The notes below the pieces were generated by a model, which was not told the origin of the DNA, made no database searches, and worked only from the letters and a program-made list of their open reading frames with translations. A program made the position numbers and the translations under genes. Source: an uncultured Clostridia bacterium (GTDB lineage Bacteria; Bacillota; Clostridia; Christensenellales; Borkfalkiaceae). Taken from it: a stretch of DNA of 51,777 bases. Of the stretch, positions 24,596-32,884 are shown in pieces. Positions within the stretch are counted from its first letter, which is position 1; every line of letters starts with the position of its first letter. Location: the NCBI GenBank assembly GCA_959605945.1, contig CAUHGY010000003.1:1-51777 (forward strand). Direction: 5' to 3'.

Positions 24596-25264
24596 ATGAA
24601 AAACTCAAACGGCAAATTTACACTCTTTTTAAGAAAGAACGCATTGTGGCTGATATTGTCTTTCTGTATTCTTGCAATCGGACTTTCGGTAACCCTGATG
24701 CTCGTCACGGGAAACAACGCGCCCGATCATCAGATTGAAAAACCTGTCGATCCGGACGACAACAAACCCGAAGATCCGGACGACAACAAGCCCGAAGATC
24801 CCGACGACGATAAACCCGAAGACCCCGATAAGCCCGTCGTGACGGAGATAGTGTTTATCATGCCCGTCGAAAACGCGACGTCAATAGGGGAATACAGCGA
24901 GACAATGGTCTTTAACAGCACTCTTTCAAGGTATTCTGTCCATCTCGGCACCGATTTCTTCGCGGAAGAGGGAACCGATGTTCTCGCCGTGTATGACGGC
25001 ACGGTAGAAAGCGTCACAAACGACTTGCTGAAAGGCTATACCGTGGTCATTGACCATGGAAACGGGCTTAAAACGGTCTATAATTCGCTTGCAGACGGAG
25101 ACGCCGTTAAAACAGGTCAGACCGTCAAACAAGGCGACGTTATCGGTCAGGTTTCGGTGACCAACCGACAGGAATACAAATCGGGAGCGCATCTCCATTT
25201 TGAGGTCATGGAAAACGATGAAATTATTGACCCCGCCGAGTATCTTGTTTTTGACGAAAAGTAA
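24596..25264 (+). CDS. M23 (LytM) domain membrane protein, SpoIIQ-like
   Basis: The 222-residue product has a short cytoplasmic N-terminus, one transmembrane helix (about 18-40), an acidic proline linker of PEDPDD-type repeats (about 50-78) and a C-terminal LytM/M23 peptidase domain. Both zinc motifs appear intact: HLGTD and HLHFE. In sporulating Clostridia this architecture is that of SpoIIQ, the forespore protein that pairs with SpoIIIAH to build the feeding-channel; unlike the B. subtilis protein the zinc residues are retained, as in Clostridioides. ATG 24596 follows GGAGG; a TTG at 24581 overlaps that site. It could also be a general cell-wall endopeptidase. Confidence 0.75.
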   Translation: MKNSNGKFTLFLRKNALWLILSFCILAIGLSVTLMLVTGNNAPDHQIEKPVDPDDNKPEDPDDNKPEDPDDDKPEDPDKPVVTEIVFIMPVENATSIGEYSETMVFNSTLSRYSVHLGTDFFAEEGTDVLAVYDGTVESVTNDLLKGYTVVIDHGNGLKTVYNSLADGDAVKTGQTVKQGDVIGQVSVTNRQEYKSGAHLHFEVMENDEIIDPAEYLVFDEK

Positions 25265-25287
25265 AAAGCTGTTGTAATAATATATAA

Positions 25288-25334
25288 AAACTCCGAATAA
25301 GATATGGTAAAAAGTATCTTTACGGAGTTTTTTT
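25288..25334 (+). terminator. Hairpin terminator overlapping the next gene's ribosome site
   Basis: AAACTCCG (25288-25295) pairs with CGGAGTTT (25323-25330), with an inner AAGATA/TATCTT stem, and a T-run follows to 25334. The CGGAG that would serve as ribosome site for ATG 25337 lies in the 3' arm. It probably ends the M23 gene and may also gate translation of the lipoprotein gene. Confidence 0.7.
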
Positions 25335-25336
25335 AT

Positions 25337-26791
25337 ATGAGAAAAGTTTGCGTTTCTTTGGCGCTGGCGTTGTTTGTTGCGGGACTAGGCCTGTTTGCTT
25401 CCTGCGGCAAATACGTTTCGGATATTTCGTCTTACGAAATAACGTGTTCGCTTGAAGGCAATGTGCTTTCGGGGTCGGAAAAAGTCAGGTTTTTCAACGA
25501 TACCGAAAATTCCGTCACGCAACTTAAATTTAATTTATTCGGCAACGCTTTCAGGAAAGACGCGAAGTATTCTCCGGTTTCGCCGCAGTATACTTCAAAA
25601 GCTTATCCGCACGGCAAAAGCTACGGAGAAATGAGTATATCCGCCGTAACGCAGGGGGGAGACGCGCTGGAATTTTCTATCGGGGGAATCGATAAAAATA
25701 TTCTTTCGGTAGAGCTTAAAAACGAGGTTTTTCCCGGAGAGAGTGCGGAAGTGGAGATTGAATTTTCTCTTTCTCTGGCAAACGTTATCGCCAGAACGGG
25801 ATATAACGATAAAACCGTCAATCTTGCCAATTTTTATCCCATTTTATGCGTTTATGACGACGACGGATTTTACGAATGCGTCTACTATTCAAGCGGAGAT
25901 CCGTTTTACAGCGACTGCGCCGATTATACCGTAACGCTGACGGCTGACAGCGAATATGTTGTGGCGGCAAGCGGAGGTGTGGTATCTTCTTCCGAAAAGG
26001 ACGGAAAAAGAACGTCCACGTATAAAATAAGCAAAGCCCGTTCGTTTGCTTTCGTGCTCGGAAAAGAATTCGAATCTGTTTGCGACAGCAGCACGGGCGT
26101 TAAAATAAACTATTATTTCTATAATGACGAAATACCCGATAAATCTTTGGAATTTGCAAAAAAAAGCATAACGCTGTTCGGCGAAAAGTTCGGGAAATAT
26201 CCGTATAAGGAATATTCCGTCGTGCAGACCAAGTTTGTGCAGGGCGGCATGGAGTTCCCGGGGCTGGTTATGATAAGCGACGAACTGACGGGTCCCGCTT
26301 ACGGCGAAGTCATAGTACACGAAACCGCGCATCAGTGGTGGCAGACGGCGGTCGGAAACAACGAGATAAAATACGGTTTTTTAGACGAAGGACTTGCAGA
26401 ATATTCGGTAGTGCTGTTTTATGAAAATCATCCTGAATATTCTTATACGCGCAAAAATCTTATCGCATCTACCGAGAAAACTTACCGCGTTTTCTGTTCG
26501 GTTTACGATAAGCTGTTCGGCAACGTGAATACAGTGATGATGCGTTCTTTGAACGAGTTTTCCGGCGAATACGAATACGTTAACATCGCATACATAAAAA
26601 GCTGCCTGATGTTCGACTATTTAAGAACAACGATCGGCGATGATGCGTTTTTCAAAGGGTTGAAGAAATATTATTCTCAATATTGTTTTAAAAACGCCGA
26701 TCCTTACGATTTAGCGGGAGTTTACGAGAAAATCGGCGCCGATACAAACGGGTTTTTCGAATCGTTCTATAACGGAAAAGTCATTATTTAG
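25337..26791 (+). CDS. M1-family metallopeptidase lipoprotein
   Basis: The 484-residue product starts at ATG 25337; an upstream ATG at 25304 lies in the terminator and would spoil the signal peptide. A lipoprotein signal ends in a lipobox LFASC (Cys near 23), so it is anchored outside the membrane. The gluzincin domain has the substrate motif QGGMEFPG (GAMEN-like) and zinc site HETAH at 328-332 with the third ligand in LDEGLAEY. M1 aminopeptidases remove N-terminal residues from peptides. The N-terminal beta domain (30-210) is present; the usual long C-terminal helical domain is short, as in secreted bacterial members. Likely role: extracellular peptide use. Confidence 0.9.
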   Translation: MRKVCVSLALALFVAGLGLFASCGKYVSDISSYEITCSLEGNVLSGSEKVRFFNDTENSVTQLKFNLFGNAFRKDAKYSPVSPQYTSKAYPHGKSYGEMSISAVTQGGDALEFSIGGIDKNILSVELKNEVFPGESAEVEIEFSLSLANVIARTGYNDKTVNLANFYPILCVYDDDGFYECVYYSSGDPFYSDCADYTVTLTADSEYVVAASGGVVSSSEKDGKRTSTYKISKARSFAFVLGKEFESVCDSSTGVKINYYFYNDEIPDKSLEFAKKSITLFGEKFGKYPYKEYSVVQTKFVQGGMEFPGLVMISDELTGPAYGEVIVHETAHQWWQTAVGNNEIKYGFLDEGLAEYSVVLFYENHPEYSYTRKNLIASTEKTYRVFCSVYDKLFGNVNTVMMRSLNEFSGEYEYVNIAYIKSCLMFDYLRTTIGDDAFFKGLKKYYSQYCFKNADPYDLAGVYEKIGADTNGFFESFYNGKVII

Positions 26792-26820
26792 CAGTGTTTA
26801 ATCATAATCTCCTTGTTAAA

Positions 26821-26859
26821 AAATCTTCCGCCGCATTTGCAGAATGCGGCGGAAGATTT
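26821..26859. terminator. Terminator of the M1 lipoprotein gene
   Basis: AAATCTTCCGCCGCATT (26821-26837) pairs with its complement (26843-26859) around a 5-nt loop, with T residues after it and A residues before it, so it can work both ways. Confidence 0.88.
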
Positions 26860-27161
26860 TTTATAGTTTGATATTGTCCGAGTTTTCCCGAAACCGCATC
26901 GTCCGTCATGTTGAAAACCGGGTTTTGCCGCCCGCAAGTTTTATATCGTATTTCGGATAACAGACGTTTTTTACGCATCCGCACCGCCGGCGGGGCAGTT
27001 CAGGCGGATCGTATCTTTTGCCGTGTTCGGGCGAAAAAACGCCTTGATTACGGAATTGCCCGCATAGAACCGTATAAAAACCGCTCCCGGTGCAGAAAGG
27101 CGCCGGGAGCATAATTTTTCTGGTCATCGCGGCCGTTTATTATTGTTGTGTTTTTAAAATA
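26860..27161. other. Intergenic region with rhaA terminator
   Basis: No credible gene; overlapping open frames on both strands (around 26906-27127) lack ribosome sites and cross a hairpin. The hairpin GCTCCCGGTGC (27083-27093) with GCGCCGGGAGC (27100-27110) is followed by GGTTTTTA on the minus strand and is the likely rhaA terminator. Confidence 0.6.
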
Positions 27162-28412
27162 TCAGCCGCGTTTTGAGAGAATTTCTTTTTCGTATTTTTC
27201 TATTTTTTCATAAAGTTCGCAATCTGTGGGAACGCCCGCTCTCACGCAATATTCATGCCACACGTCGCCGAAGGGAAGCGTTTTCGCGTTTTCCTGCTTT
27301 ACGAAAAGTTCGGTAAGTTTGCCCTGATCCTGCAACGCTTTAAAATCGGCGTTGGGGAGAAGCATGGCGTTGAGCAGCGCTTTCTGCCAGCTGCGGAAAC
27401 CTATCGACCAGGCGGCAATTCTGTTTATGCTGGCGTCGAAATAATCAAGCGCCATGTAAACCCTGTCGAGAGCGTCGTTTCTGACTATTTCTTTTGCCAT
27501 TTCGCGCGTTTCGTCGTCGAAAAGAACCGAATGGTCGGAATCCCAGCGAATGGGGCGCGTGATGTGCAGTGCTATTTCGGGGAAGAAAGCGAGAAGCGCG
27601 GGTATTTTATCAGATACCACTTCGGTGGGATGATAGTGCCCGTTGTCCATAAGCGGCAGGCAACCGTCGTTCATGGCTGCAAACGAAAGCGCAAATTCTG
27701 CGCTTCCCACCGTGTATGCTTCGACGCCGATGCCGAACACTTTGGATTCTACGCAGGGTTTTACGAGATTTTTATCGAAGGGCTCTCTTAAAATCTCTTC
27801 GATGCTTTCTTTATAGCGGATGCGGGGGCCCATTCTGTCTGCGGGGATATCTTTATATCCGTCGCCCGTCCATATATTCATTACGCAAGGTATTCCCGTT
27901 TCTTTGGCAAAATATTCGGAGATGCGTATGCACGCCTTGCCGTGCGCTATCCAGAATTTACGCGTTTCTTCGTCGGGGGAAGAGAGCGTGAGTCCGTCTT
28001 TTACTTTGGGATGAGAAAAGAATGTGGGGTTAAAGTCGATGCCCATATTTCTTTTTTTGGCAAATTCCACCCATTTTGCAAAATGTTTCGGTTCGAGTTT
28101 GTCTCTGTCGACAAAACCGTCTTCGAAAATGGCGTAGCAGGCGTGAACGTTCAGTTTCTTTTTGCCGGGGCAAAGCGCCATAACTTCATCCATGTCCGCC
28201 ATAAGCTGTTCGGGGGTTGTCGCCCTGCCGGGGTAGTTTCCCGTGGTCTGTATGCCGCCTGTAAGAGGCCCGTCATGGTCGAAACCCGTGACGTCGTCGC
28301 CCTGCCAGCAGTGAAGCGAAACGGGAACGGTTGCGAGTTTGTTCAGCACCTGTTCGGTGTCTATGCCGTATTTTAAGTAAATCTCTTTTGCCGATTGATA
28401 CCTTTCGTTCAT
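27162..28412 (-). CDS. rhaA: L-rhamnose isomerase
   Basis: The 416-residue TIM-barrel enzyme converts L-rhamnose to L-rhamnulose. ATG 28412 follows AAGGAG; a longer open frame to 28490 is rejected. Family motifs are clear: VSLHCWQGDDVTGF, GGIQTTGNYPGRA, LNVHACYAI, GIDFNPTFFSHPK, IWTGDGYKD, and the metal-site DNGHYHPTEV and RWDSDHSVL. Length matches RhaA (about 418). The usual partners (rhamnulokinase, rhamnulose-1-P aldolase) are not in the window. Rhamnose breakdown yields lactaldehyde, which an iron-type alcohol dehydrogenase could reduce. Transcribed alone from its own promoter. Confidence 0.97.
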   Translation of the reverse strand: MNERYQSAKEIYLKYGIDTEQVLNKLATVPVSLHCWQGDDVTGFDHDGPLTGGIQTTGNYPGRATTPEQLMADMDEVMALCPGKKKLNVHACYAIFEDGFVDRDKLEPKHFAKWVEFAKKRNMGIDFNPTFFSHPKVKDGLTLSSPDEETRKFWIAHGKACIRISEYFAKETGIPCVMNIWTGDGYKDIPADRMGPRIRYKESIEEILREPFDKNLVKPCVESKVFGIGVEAYTVGSAEFALSFAAMNDGCLPLMDNGHYHPTEVVSDKIPALLAFFPEIALHITRPIRWDSDHSVLFDDETREMAKEIVRNDALDRVYMALDYFDASINRIAAWSIGFRSWQKALLNAMLLPNADFKALQDQGKLTELFVKQENAKTLPFGDVWHEYCVRAGVPTDCELYEKIEKYEKEILSKRG

Positions 28413-28437
28413 GATAATCTCCTTAAATGAAAATATC

Positions 28438-28490
28438 GCAAGCGGTTGTTTGCTGAAAAATATTTTATCACAAAAGCCGCGCGCCGTCAA
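28438..28490 (-). promoter_or_regulatory. rhaA promoter with LacI-type operator candidate
   Basis: On the minus strand TTGACG (28485-28490) and TAAAAT (28462-28467) have a 17-bp spacer. Just downstream, GCAAGCGGTTGTTTGC (28438-28453) is a near-palindrome with a central CG typical of LacI/CcpA-family sites and could repress or catabolite-control rhaA. Confidence 0.55.
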
Positions 28491-28585
28491 TACATCGCGG
28501 CAAAATAAAGGGAAGCGGCTTTATAATTTGTTATAAATTTAATTTTTTTTAACATGTGACAATAATTTCCGCGTATGCTGCCTGT

Positions 28586-29464
28586 TTAGACAGTATTATA
28601 TTTTTTTTGCAGCAGCTCAAGAAATTTTTCGGCGGCTTTTGAAAATGCCCGATACTTTTTCCAAGCGAAATACAGATCGACTTTTACTGCGGGCTCCAAA
28701 GGCCTGAACACCAGATCTTTATCGTTTTCAATCAACTTATCTATGGTAAGCACGCAGCCCATGCCCGCTTTAGCCATCAGCGCCGCGTTATAGGCAAGAT
28801 TGAAAGTTGCCGGGACGTTCAGTTGTGATAAATCGCGCCCGAGCCAGCCGGAAAGTTCGTTGGAATGCATTACCTGTCTGGCGCAAAGAACGGGCACCGT
28901 GTCCAAGTCAGACGGGGTAATATAAGGTTTATCGGCAAGCGGGTTGTTTTTCAGGACTACGATTCCCCAGATGTTTTTATCGGGCAGGCGGATATAGTCG
29001 TATTTATCGAGATCGGTGCTGCCGACAAACAGCCCGAAATCCGCAAGTCCCTTATCCAGCCGTTCGGAAACGTCTTCGTCGTTGCCGCTGTACAGATGGA
29101 AATGCACGTCGGGGTAAGACAAGTTCATTTTTATCATGGCGTCGATTACGGCATTCATTCCTTCGGTTTCGCCGCAGCCTATGGAAATATCTCCCGAGAT
29201 CAATTCATCCGCGGCTTTGAATGCGCCTTCCGTTTTATCCGCAAGGTCGACTATTTCCTGCGCTCTTCTGTATAAGAACATTCCGTCTTCGGTGAGCGTC
29301 GTTTTGCGCTTGCCGCGCTCGAGCAGCTTTTTGCCGAGTTCGTTTTCCAATTCCATCAGCTGTTTTGAAAGCGTAGACTGCGCTATAAAAAGCCTTTCGG
29401 CTGCCGCGGTGATATTCTGCTCTCTTGCAACTTCTATAAAATATTTCAAAACACGCAATTCCAT
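28586..29464 (-). CDS. LysR-family transcriptional regulator
   Basis: The 292-residue product has an N-terminal winged HTH (1-60: MELRVLKYFIEVAREQNITA, AERLFIAQSTLSKQL) and a C-terminal periplasmic-binding-like effector domain (about 90-290). GGGAG precedes the ATG. It is divergent from the 83-residue protein and the flavodoxin/TetR operon; LysR regulators in such positions normally activate the divergent genes. The effector is unknown; redox or aldehyde stress would fit the neighbours. Confidence 0.93.
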   Translation of the reverse strand: MELRVLKYFIEVAREQNITAAAERLFIAQSTLSKQLMELENELGKKLLERGKRKTTLTEDGMFLYRRAQEIVDLADKTEGAFKAADELISGDISIGCGETEGMNAVIDAMIKMNLSYPDVHFHLYSGNDEDVSERLDKGLADFGLFVGSTDLDKYDYIRLPDKNIWGIVVLKNNPLADKPYITPSDLDTVPVLCARQVMHSNELSGWLGRDLSQLNVPATFNLAYNAALMAKAGMGCVLTIDKLIENDKDLVFRPLEPAVKVDLYFAWKKYRAFSKAAEKFLELLQKKYNTV

Positions 29465-29552
29465 TTCGGTATCTCCCGAATGTAATTATGATATAATTAT
29501 ATCATATATTTATCATTCCCGCAAGCGATTGTTGATCATATAAAATAACTGT

Positions 29553-29581
29553 TTGCTATAGTTGATACGGTGTGTTATACT
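29553..29581 (+). promoter_or_regulatory. Promoter of the 83-residue protein gene
   Basis: TTGCTA (29553-29558) and TATACT (29576-29581) have a 17-bp spacer. The weak -35 is consistent with LysR activation. Confidence 0.5.
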
Positions 29582-29605
29582 GTATCCGTAAAAAAGGATG
29601 AAACA

Positions 29606-29857
29606 ATGTCGGAACGTGAACAGGCATATTACCGCAACCTTCCGGACGCCGGATGTTCGGAAAAATCCGCAATGCAGTGTATATCATTGCTGCAGGGTGG
29701 AAAAAGGGGGGAGCTGTTCGGATTTTTGGCGGAATACCGGGATGAACTTCTGCTAAAGCTGCACCTCTGTCAACGGCAGATCGACTGTCTGGATTATTTT
29801 ATATACCGAATAAGAAAAGAAAACAAAGACAATACCGTGACCGACAAATCGGTATAA
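29606..29857 (+). CDS. Conserved small helical protein next to LysR/flavodoxin genes
   Basis: The 83-residue product starts at ATG 29606 behind AAAGGATG; an in-frame upstream ATG at 29570 lies in the promoter. It is fully helical, with SEREQAYYRNLPDAGCSE at the start and QRQIDCLDYFIYRIRKE near the end. Similar small proteins recur beside flavodoxin and oxidoreductase genes in gut Clostridia; function is unknown. One Cys in each helix (C18, C57-like) could be redox-active or bind a partner. Confidence 0.75.
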   Translation: MSEREQAYYRNLPDAGCSEKSAMQCISLLQGGKRGELFGFLAEYRDELLLKLHLCQRQIDCLDYFIYRIRKENKDNTVTDKSV

Positions 29858-29908
29858 ACCGTTATTTTTTATGTTATGAAATTTTGTAAAGTTTAAGCGT
29901 TTATATTG

Positions 29909-29959
29909 TTGACAGTGTGTCAGAACAGTGTTATAATACACATACTGACAACCTGTCAG
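29909..29959 (+). promoter_or_regulatory. Flavodoxin/TetR operon promoter with two palindromic operators
   Basis: TTGACA (29909-29914) and TATAAT (29932-29937) have a 17-bp spacer. Two palindromes of the same type bracket the -10 box: TGACA-GTG-TGTCA (29910-29922, overlapping the -35) and CTGACA-ACC-TGTCAG (29945-29959, at the start of the transcript). Centre-to-centre distance is 36 bp. The TetR protein encoded second in this operon is the likely ligand, giving negative autoregulation. Confidence 0.82.
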
Positions 29960-29981
29960 AATGTTTTTAAGAGGTGTAATT

Positions 29982-30452
29982 ATGGATAAAAAGATTCTCG
30001 TAGCTTATTTTTCGGCAAGCGGGGTTACGGAGCGCGCGGCAAAGGAAATCGCAGCCGCAGTAAACGGAGATTTATATGAAATCAGTCCCGCACAGCCTTA
30101 TACGCACGCCGATCTCGACTGGACCGATAAAAACAGCCGCAGCACGCTTGAAATGAACGACTCGGCCTGCCGCCCCGAAATTGAGGGTAGCGTCGGCAAC
30201 ATGGCCGCCTACGATACGGTGTTTATCGGTTTTCCCGTCTGGTGGTATGTAGAGCCCCGCATAACGGATACTTTTTTGGAAAGCTATGATTTTTCCGGCA
30301 AGACGCTTATTCCGTTTGCCACTTCCGGCGGAAGCGGGATATCCGGCGCGGAAAAGAGTTTGAAAGAACATTGTCCCGCGGCGAATTGGAAAAAAGGAAA
30401 ACTCGTGAACGGCGGCGCGGCGGCGTGGGCAAAGAATGCGGTTAAGGAGTAG
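29982..30452 (+). CDS. Flavodoxin (flavodoxin_4 type)
   Basis: The 156-residue product starts at ATG 29982 behind GAGGTG. It is a single flavodoxin domain: ILVAYFSASGVTERAA is the FMN phosphate loop, DTVFIGFPVWWYVEPR the second FMN loop, and TLIPFATSGGSGISG the third. It would carry electrons at low potential in the cytoplasm. The following TetR start lies 3 bp after the stop, with the ribosome site inside this gene's end. Confidence 0.93.
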   Translation: MDKKILVAYFSASGVTERAAKEIAAAVNGDLYEISPAQPYTHADLDWTDKNSRSTLEMNDSACRPEIEGSVGNMAAYDTVFIGFPVWWYVEPRITDTFLESYDFSGKTLIPFATSGGSGISGAEKSLKEHCPAANWKKGKLVNGGAAAWAKNAVKE

Positions 30453-30455
30453 ATT

Positions 30456-31088
30456 ATGCCGGCAGGATCGGAAGAATTGACCAACGCGCGCAAGGAAGAA
30501 ATAATAGACGCCTGCGCGCAGCTGTATGAAACGCTGCCCTTCAAAAAAATCACGCCGGGCGAGATAAGCCGTAAAACGTCTTTCACGCGCACCTCCGTTT
30601 ATAACTATTTTCACACAAAGGAAGAAATTTTTCTTGCGCTGCTTGAGCGTGAATACAGGGCATGGGGCGCAGATCTGAACGCGCTTGCGCGGACAGATAT
30701 GCCTGCGGAGCGGTTTCCCGCCGCGTTTTCCGCGCTTTTGGAAAAACGCAACTGCATGTTAAAACTTATGTCGATGAATCTTTACGATCTCGAAGCGGGC
30801 AGCCGCATGGAAAATCTGGTATCGTTCAAAAAAGAATACGACCGTTCCATGCGCGCCGTAGCGGACTGTCTGCAAAAGCACTGCCCGTTCGTAACCGAAG
30901 ATGATACGCAGCAGTTCATCTACGCTTTTTTCCCGTTTTTGTTCGGCGTATATCCGTATACCAATGCGGGCGAAAAACAACTCGAAGCGATGGATATTGC
31001 AGGGGTCAGATACAGAAAACATACGGTAACGGAAATCACGCAGTCGCTTGTGGAAAAATTGATAAAAAGTTTTGAAAAAGGTGAGTAA
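30456..31088 (+). CDS. TetR-family transcriptional regulator
   Basis: The 210-residue product has an N-terminal TetR HTH (about 8-55: IIDACAQLYETLPFKKITP, then TRTSVYNYFHTKEEIFLAL) and a helical ligand domain with an acceptor pocket unlike the well-known drug-binding types. It is encoded between the flavodoxin and an FMN reductase, with overlapping translation signals, and is the best candidate for the two TGACA palindromes at the operon promoter. Confidence 0.92.
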   Translation: MPAGSEELTNARKEEIIDACAQLYETLPFKKITPGEISRKTSFTRTSVYNYFHTKEEIFLALLEREYRAWGADLNALARTDMPAERFPAAFSALLEKRNCMLKLMSMNLYDLEAGSRMENLVSFKKEYDRSMRAVADCLQKHCPFVTEDDTQQFIYAFFPFLFGVYPYTNAGEKQLEAMDIAGVRYRKHTVTEITQSLVEKLIKSFEKGE

Positions 31089-31622
31089 ATGAAGATTGCA
31101 GTTTTAGAGGGAAGCCCTAACAGACACGGTTCTTCCAATCTTCTGGCGGAAGAATTTATGCGCGGGGCAAGACAGGCGGGACATACCGTAGAGGTCATCG
31201 ACGCCGCGCACGCCGATTTGCACCCCTGCACCGGATGCGTGCATTGCGGCTATGAAGGTCCGTGCGTTCAAAAGGACGACATGGAAAAGTTCCGCAGAGT
31301 TATTCTTTCGGCGGATATGCTTGTGTTCGTTACTCCGCTGTATTATTACGGCATGAGCGCGCAACTTAAAATTTTGACGGACAGGTTTTGCGCCGTTAAC
31401 GGAAGCATTACGCGCAGGAACATGAAGTCGGCCATTATTTCTGCGGCGTGGAATGCAGACGATTGGACGTTTGACGCGCTGGAAGCGCATTATAAAACTT
31501 TGGTGAAATATCTGAATTTTGAAGATATGGGCGCCGTATGGGGAAAAGGCTGCGGCACGCCTTCCGTGACGAAGGCAAGCGGCTATCCCGAAAAAGCCTT
31601 TCTGTTAGGAAAAAATCTGTAA
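31089..31622 (+). CDS. NAD(P)H-dependent FMN reductase/flavodoxin-fold oxidoreductase
   Basis: The 177-residue product begins directly after the TetR stop, so translation is coupled. It has a flavodoxin-like fold with the FMN loop LEGSPNRHGSSNLLAE, a Cys-rich CTGCVHCGYEGPCVQ segment (a possible redox or iron-sulfur-like loop of the multimeric flavodoxin WrbA-like group) and VTPLYYYGMSAQLK. Likely reduces quinones, flavins or other acceptors. Confidence 0.9.
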   Translation: MKIAVLEGSPNRHGSSNLLAEEFMRGARQAGHTVEVIDAAHADLHPCTGCVHCGYEGPCVQKDDMEKFRRVILSADMLVFVTPLYYYGMSAQLKILTDRFCAVNGSITRRNMKSAIISAAWNADDWTFDALEAHYKTLVKYLNFEDMGAVWGKGCGTPSVTKASGYPEKAFLLGKNL

Positions 31623-31686
31623 AAAAAGAAAATATATCGGCAAAGACATAAGACAGAGAAACAACTTTTTAAGGAGAGTATATATT

Positions 31687-32859
31687 ATGATAAATTTCAA
31701 TTTTTACAATCCCACCCGCATCGTTTTCGGCAGAGGAAAGCTGAATACTCTTTCCGAGCAGGAACTGCCCGGAAGAAAGGCGATGCTTTTGATTTCCAAC
31801 GGCAAATCGGCCAAAATCAACGGCTCGCTCGACAAAGTCAAAAAACAGCTTGCGAAGGCGGGCGCGGAATATGTCGTTTTCGATAAGATTATGGAAAACC
31901 CTTTAAAAGAGATAATTATGGAAGGCGCGGCATTCGCCCGCGAAAACGGGTGCGACTTTATTCTCGCGCTCGGGGGCGGCGCGGTGCTCGATTCTTCCAA
32001 GGCTATTGCGGCGATGGCGACGAACGACGGCGATTTGTGGGACTATGTGAACGGAGGCACGGGCAAGGGCAAGCCGCTCGCAAACAAGGGGCTGCCCATC
32101 GTAACCGTTCCCACGTCTTCGGGAACGGGTTCGGAAATTAATTGCTGGGGAGTTATATCCAATCTTGAAACGAAGGAAAAAATCGGCTTCGGCGCAGAGT
32201 GTCTCGTTCCCGTTCTTTCTATCGTCGATCCCGAACTCATGAAGACGGTACCGCCCAAATACACCGCATATCAGGGGTTTGACGCGCTTTTCCACAACAC
32301 CGAAGTGATGATGTCGAACGGCGTGAACGTGTTCAGCGAGGCAATCGCGCTCTCTGCAATCGAAAACATCGCCAAGTATCTGCCGCGCGCCGTCAAGGAC
32401 GGAAACGACATTGAAGCCCGCGAACACGTTGCCTACGGCTCCACCGTCGCCGGCATCACCATGCAGCTGACTTCCACTACGGCGCAGCACTCTATGGAAC
32501 ACGCCATGAGCGCCTACCACCGCAATCTGCCGCACGGTGCCGGGCTTATCATGATAAGCGCGGAATTTGCCCGCTACTTCATCGAAAAGCACGCCTGCGA
32601 CGGACAGTTTATCAAAATGGCGCGCGCAATGGGTATGGCCGATGCCGACAAACCCGAAGATTTTCTCACCGCCCTCATCGCATTGCAAAAGGCCTGCGGG
32701 GTGGACGATTTAAAGATGAGCGACTACGGCATTCAAAAGGACGAGTGCATGACGCTCGCCGTCAATGCGCGCGAAACTATGGGCGGACTGTTTCTCGCCA
32801 ACCCCTGCGAGATGAACGACGCCGACTGCGCGGGAGTGTTTGAAAAGGCATACCGTTAA
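31687..32859 (+). CDS. Iron-containing alcohol dehydrogenase (butanol dehydrogenase-like)
   Basis: The 390-residue NAD(P)H-dependent enzyme starts at ATG 31687 behind AAGGAGAG. GGG(AV)LDSSKA at 96-105 binds the cofactor; TSSGTGSE lies at 143-150; likely metal ligands are Asp199, His203, His268 and His283. It resembles BdhA/YqhD-type aldehyde reductases. In a flavodoxin/aldo-keto reductase island it probably detoxifies or ferments aldehydes. Codon use is slightly more GC-rich here than in neighbours. Confidence 0.94.
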   Translation: MINFNFYNPTRIVFGRGKLNTLSEQELPGRKAMLLISNGKSAKINGSLDKVKKQLAKAGAEYVVFDKIMENPLKEIIMEGAAFARENGCDFILALGGGAVLDSSKAIAAMATNDGDLWDYVNGGTGKGKPLANKGLPIVTVPTSSGTGSEINCWGVISNLETKEKIGFGAECLVPVLSIVDPELMKTVPPKYTAYQGFDALFHNTEVMMSNGVNVFSEAIALSAIENIAKYLPRAVKDGNDIEAREHVAYGSTVAGITMQLTSTTAQHSMEHAMSAYHRNLPHGAGLIMISAEFARYFIEKHACDGQFIKMARAMGMADADKPEDFLTALIALQKACGVDDLKMSDYGIQKDECMTLAVNARETMGGLFLANPCEMNDADCAGVFEKAYR

Positions 32860-32884
32860 AAAATTTTTACGGGAAACGATTTTT

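Noticed and set aside
26906..27127. Overlapping small frames in the gap before rhaA
   Set aside because: They cross the rhaA terminator hairpin and have no ribosome site.
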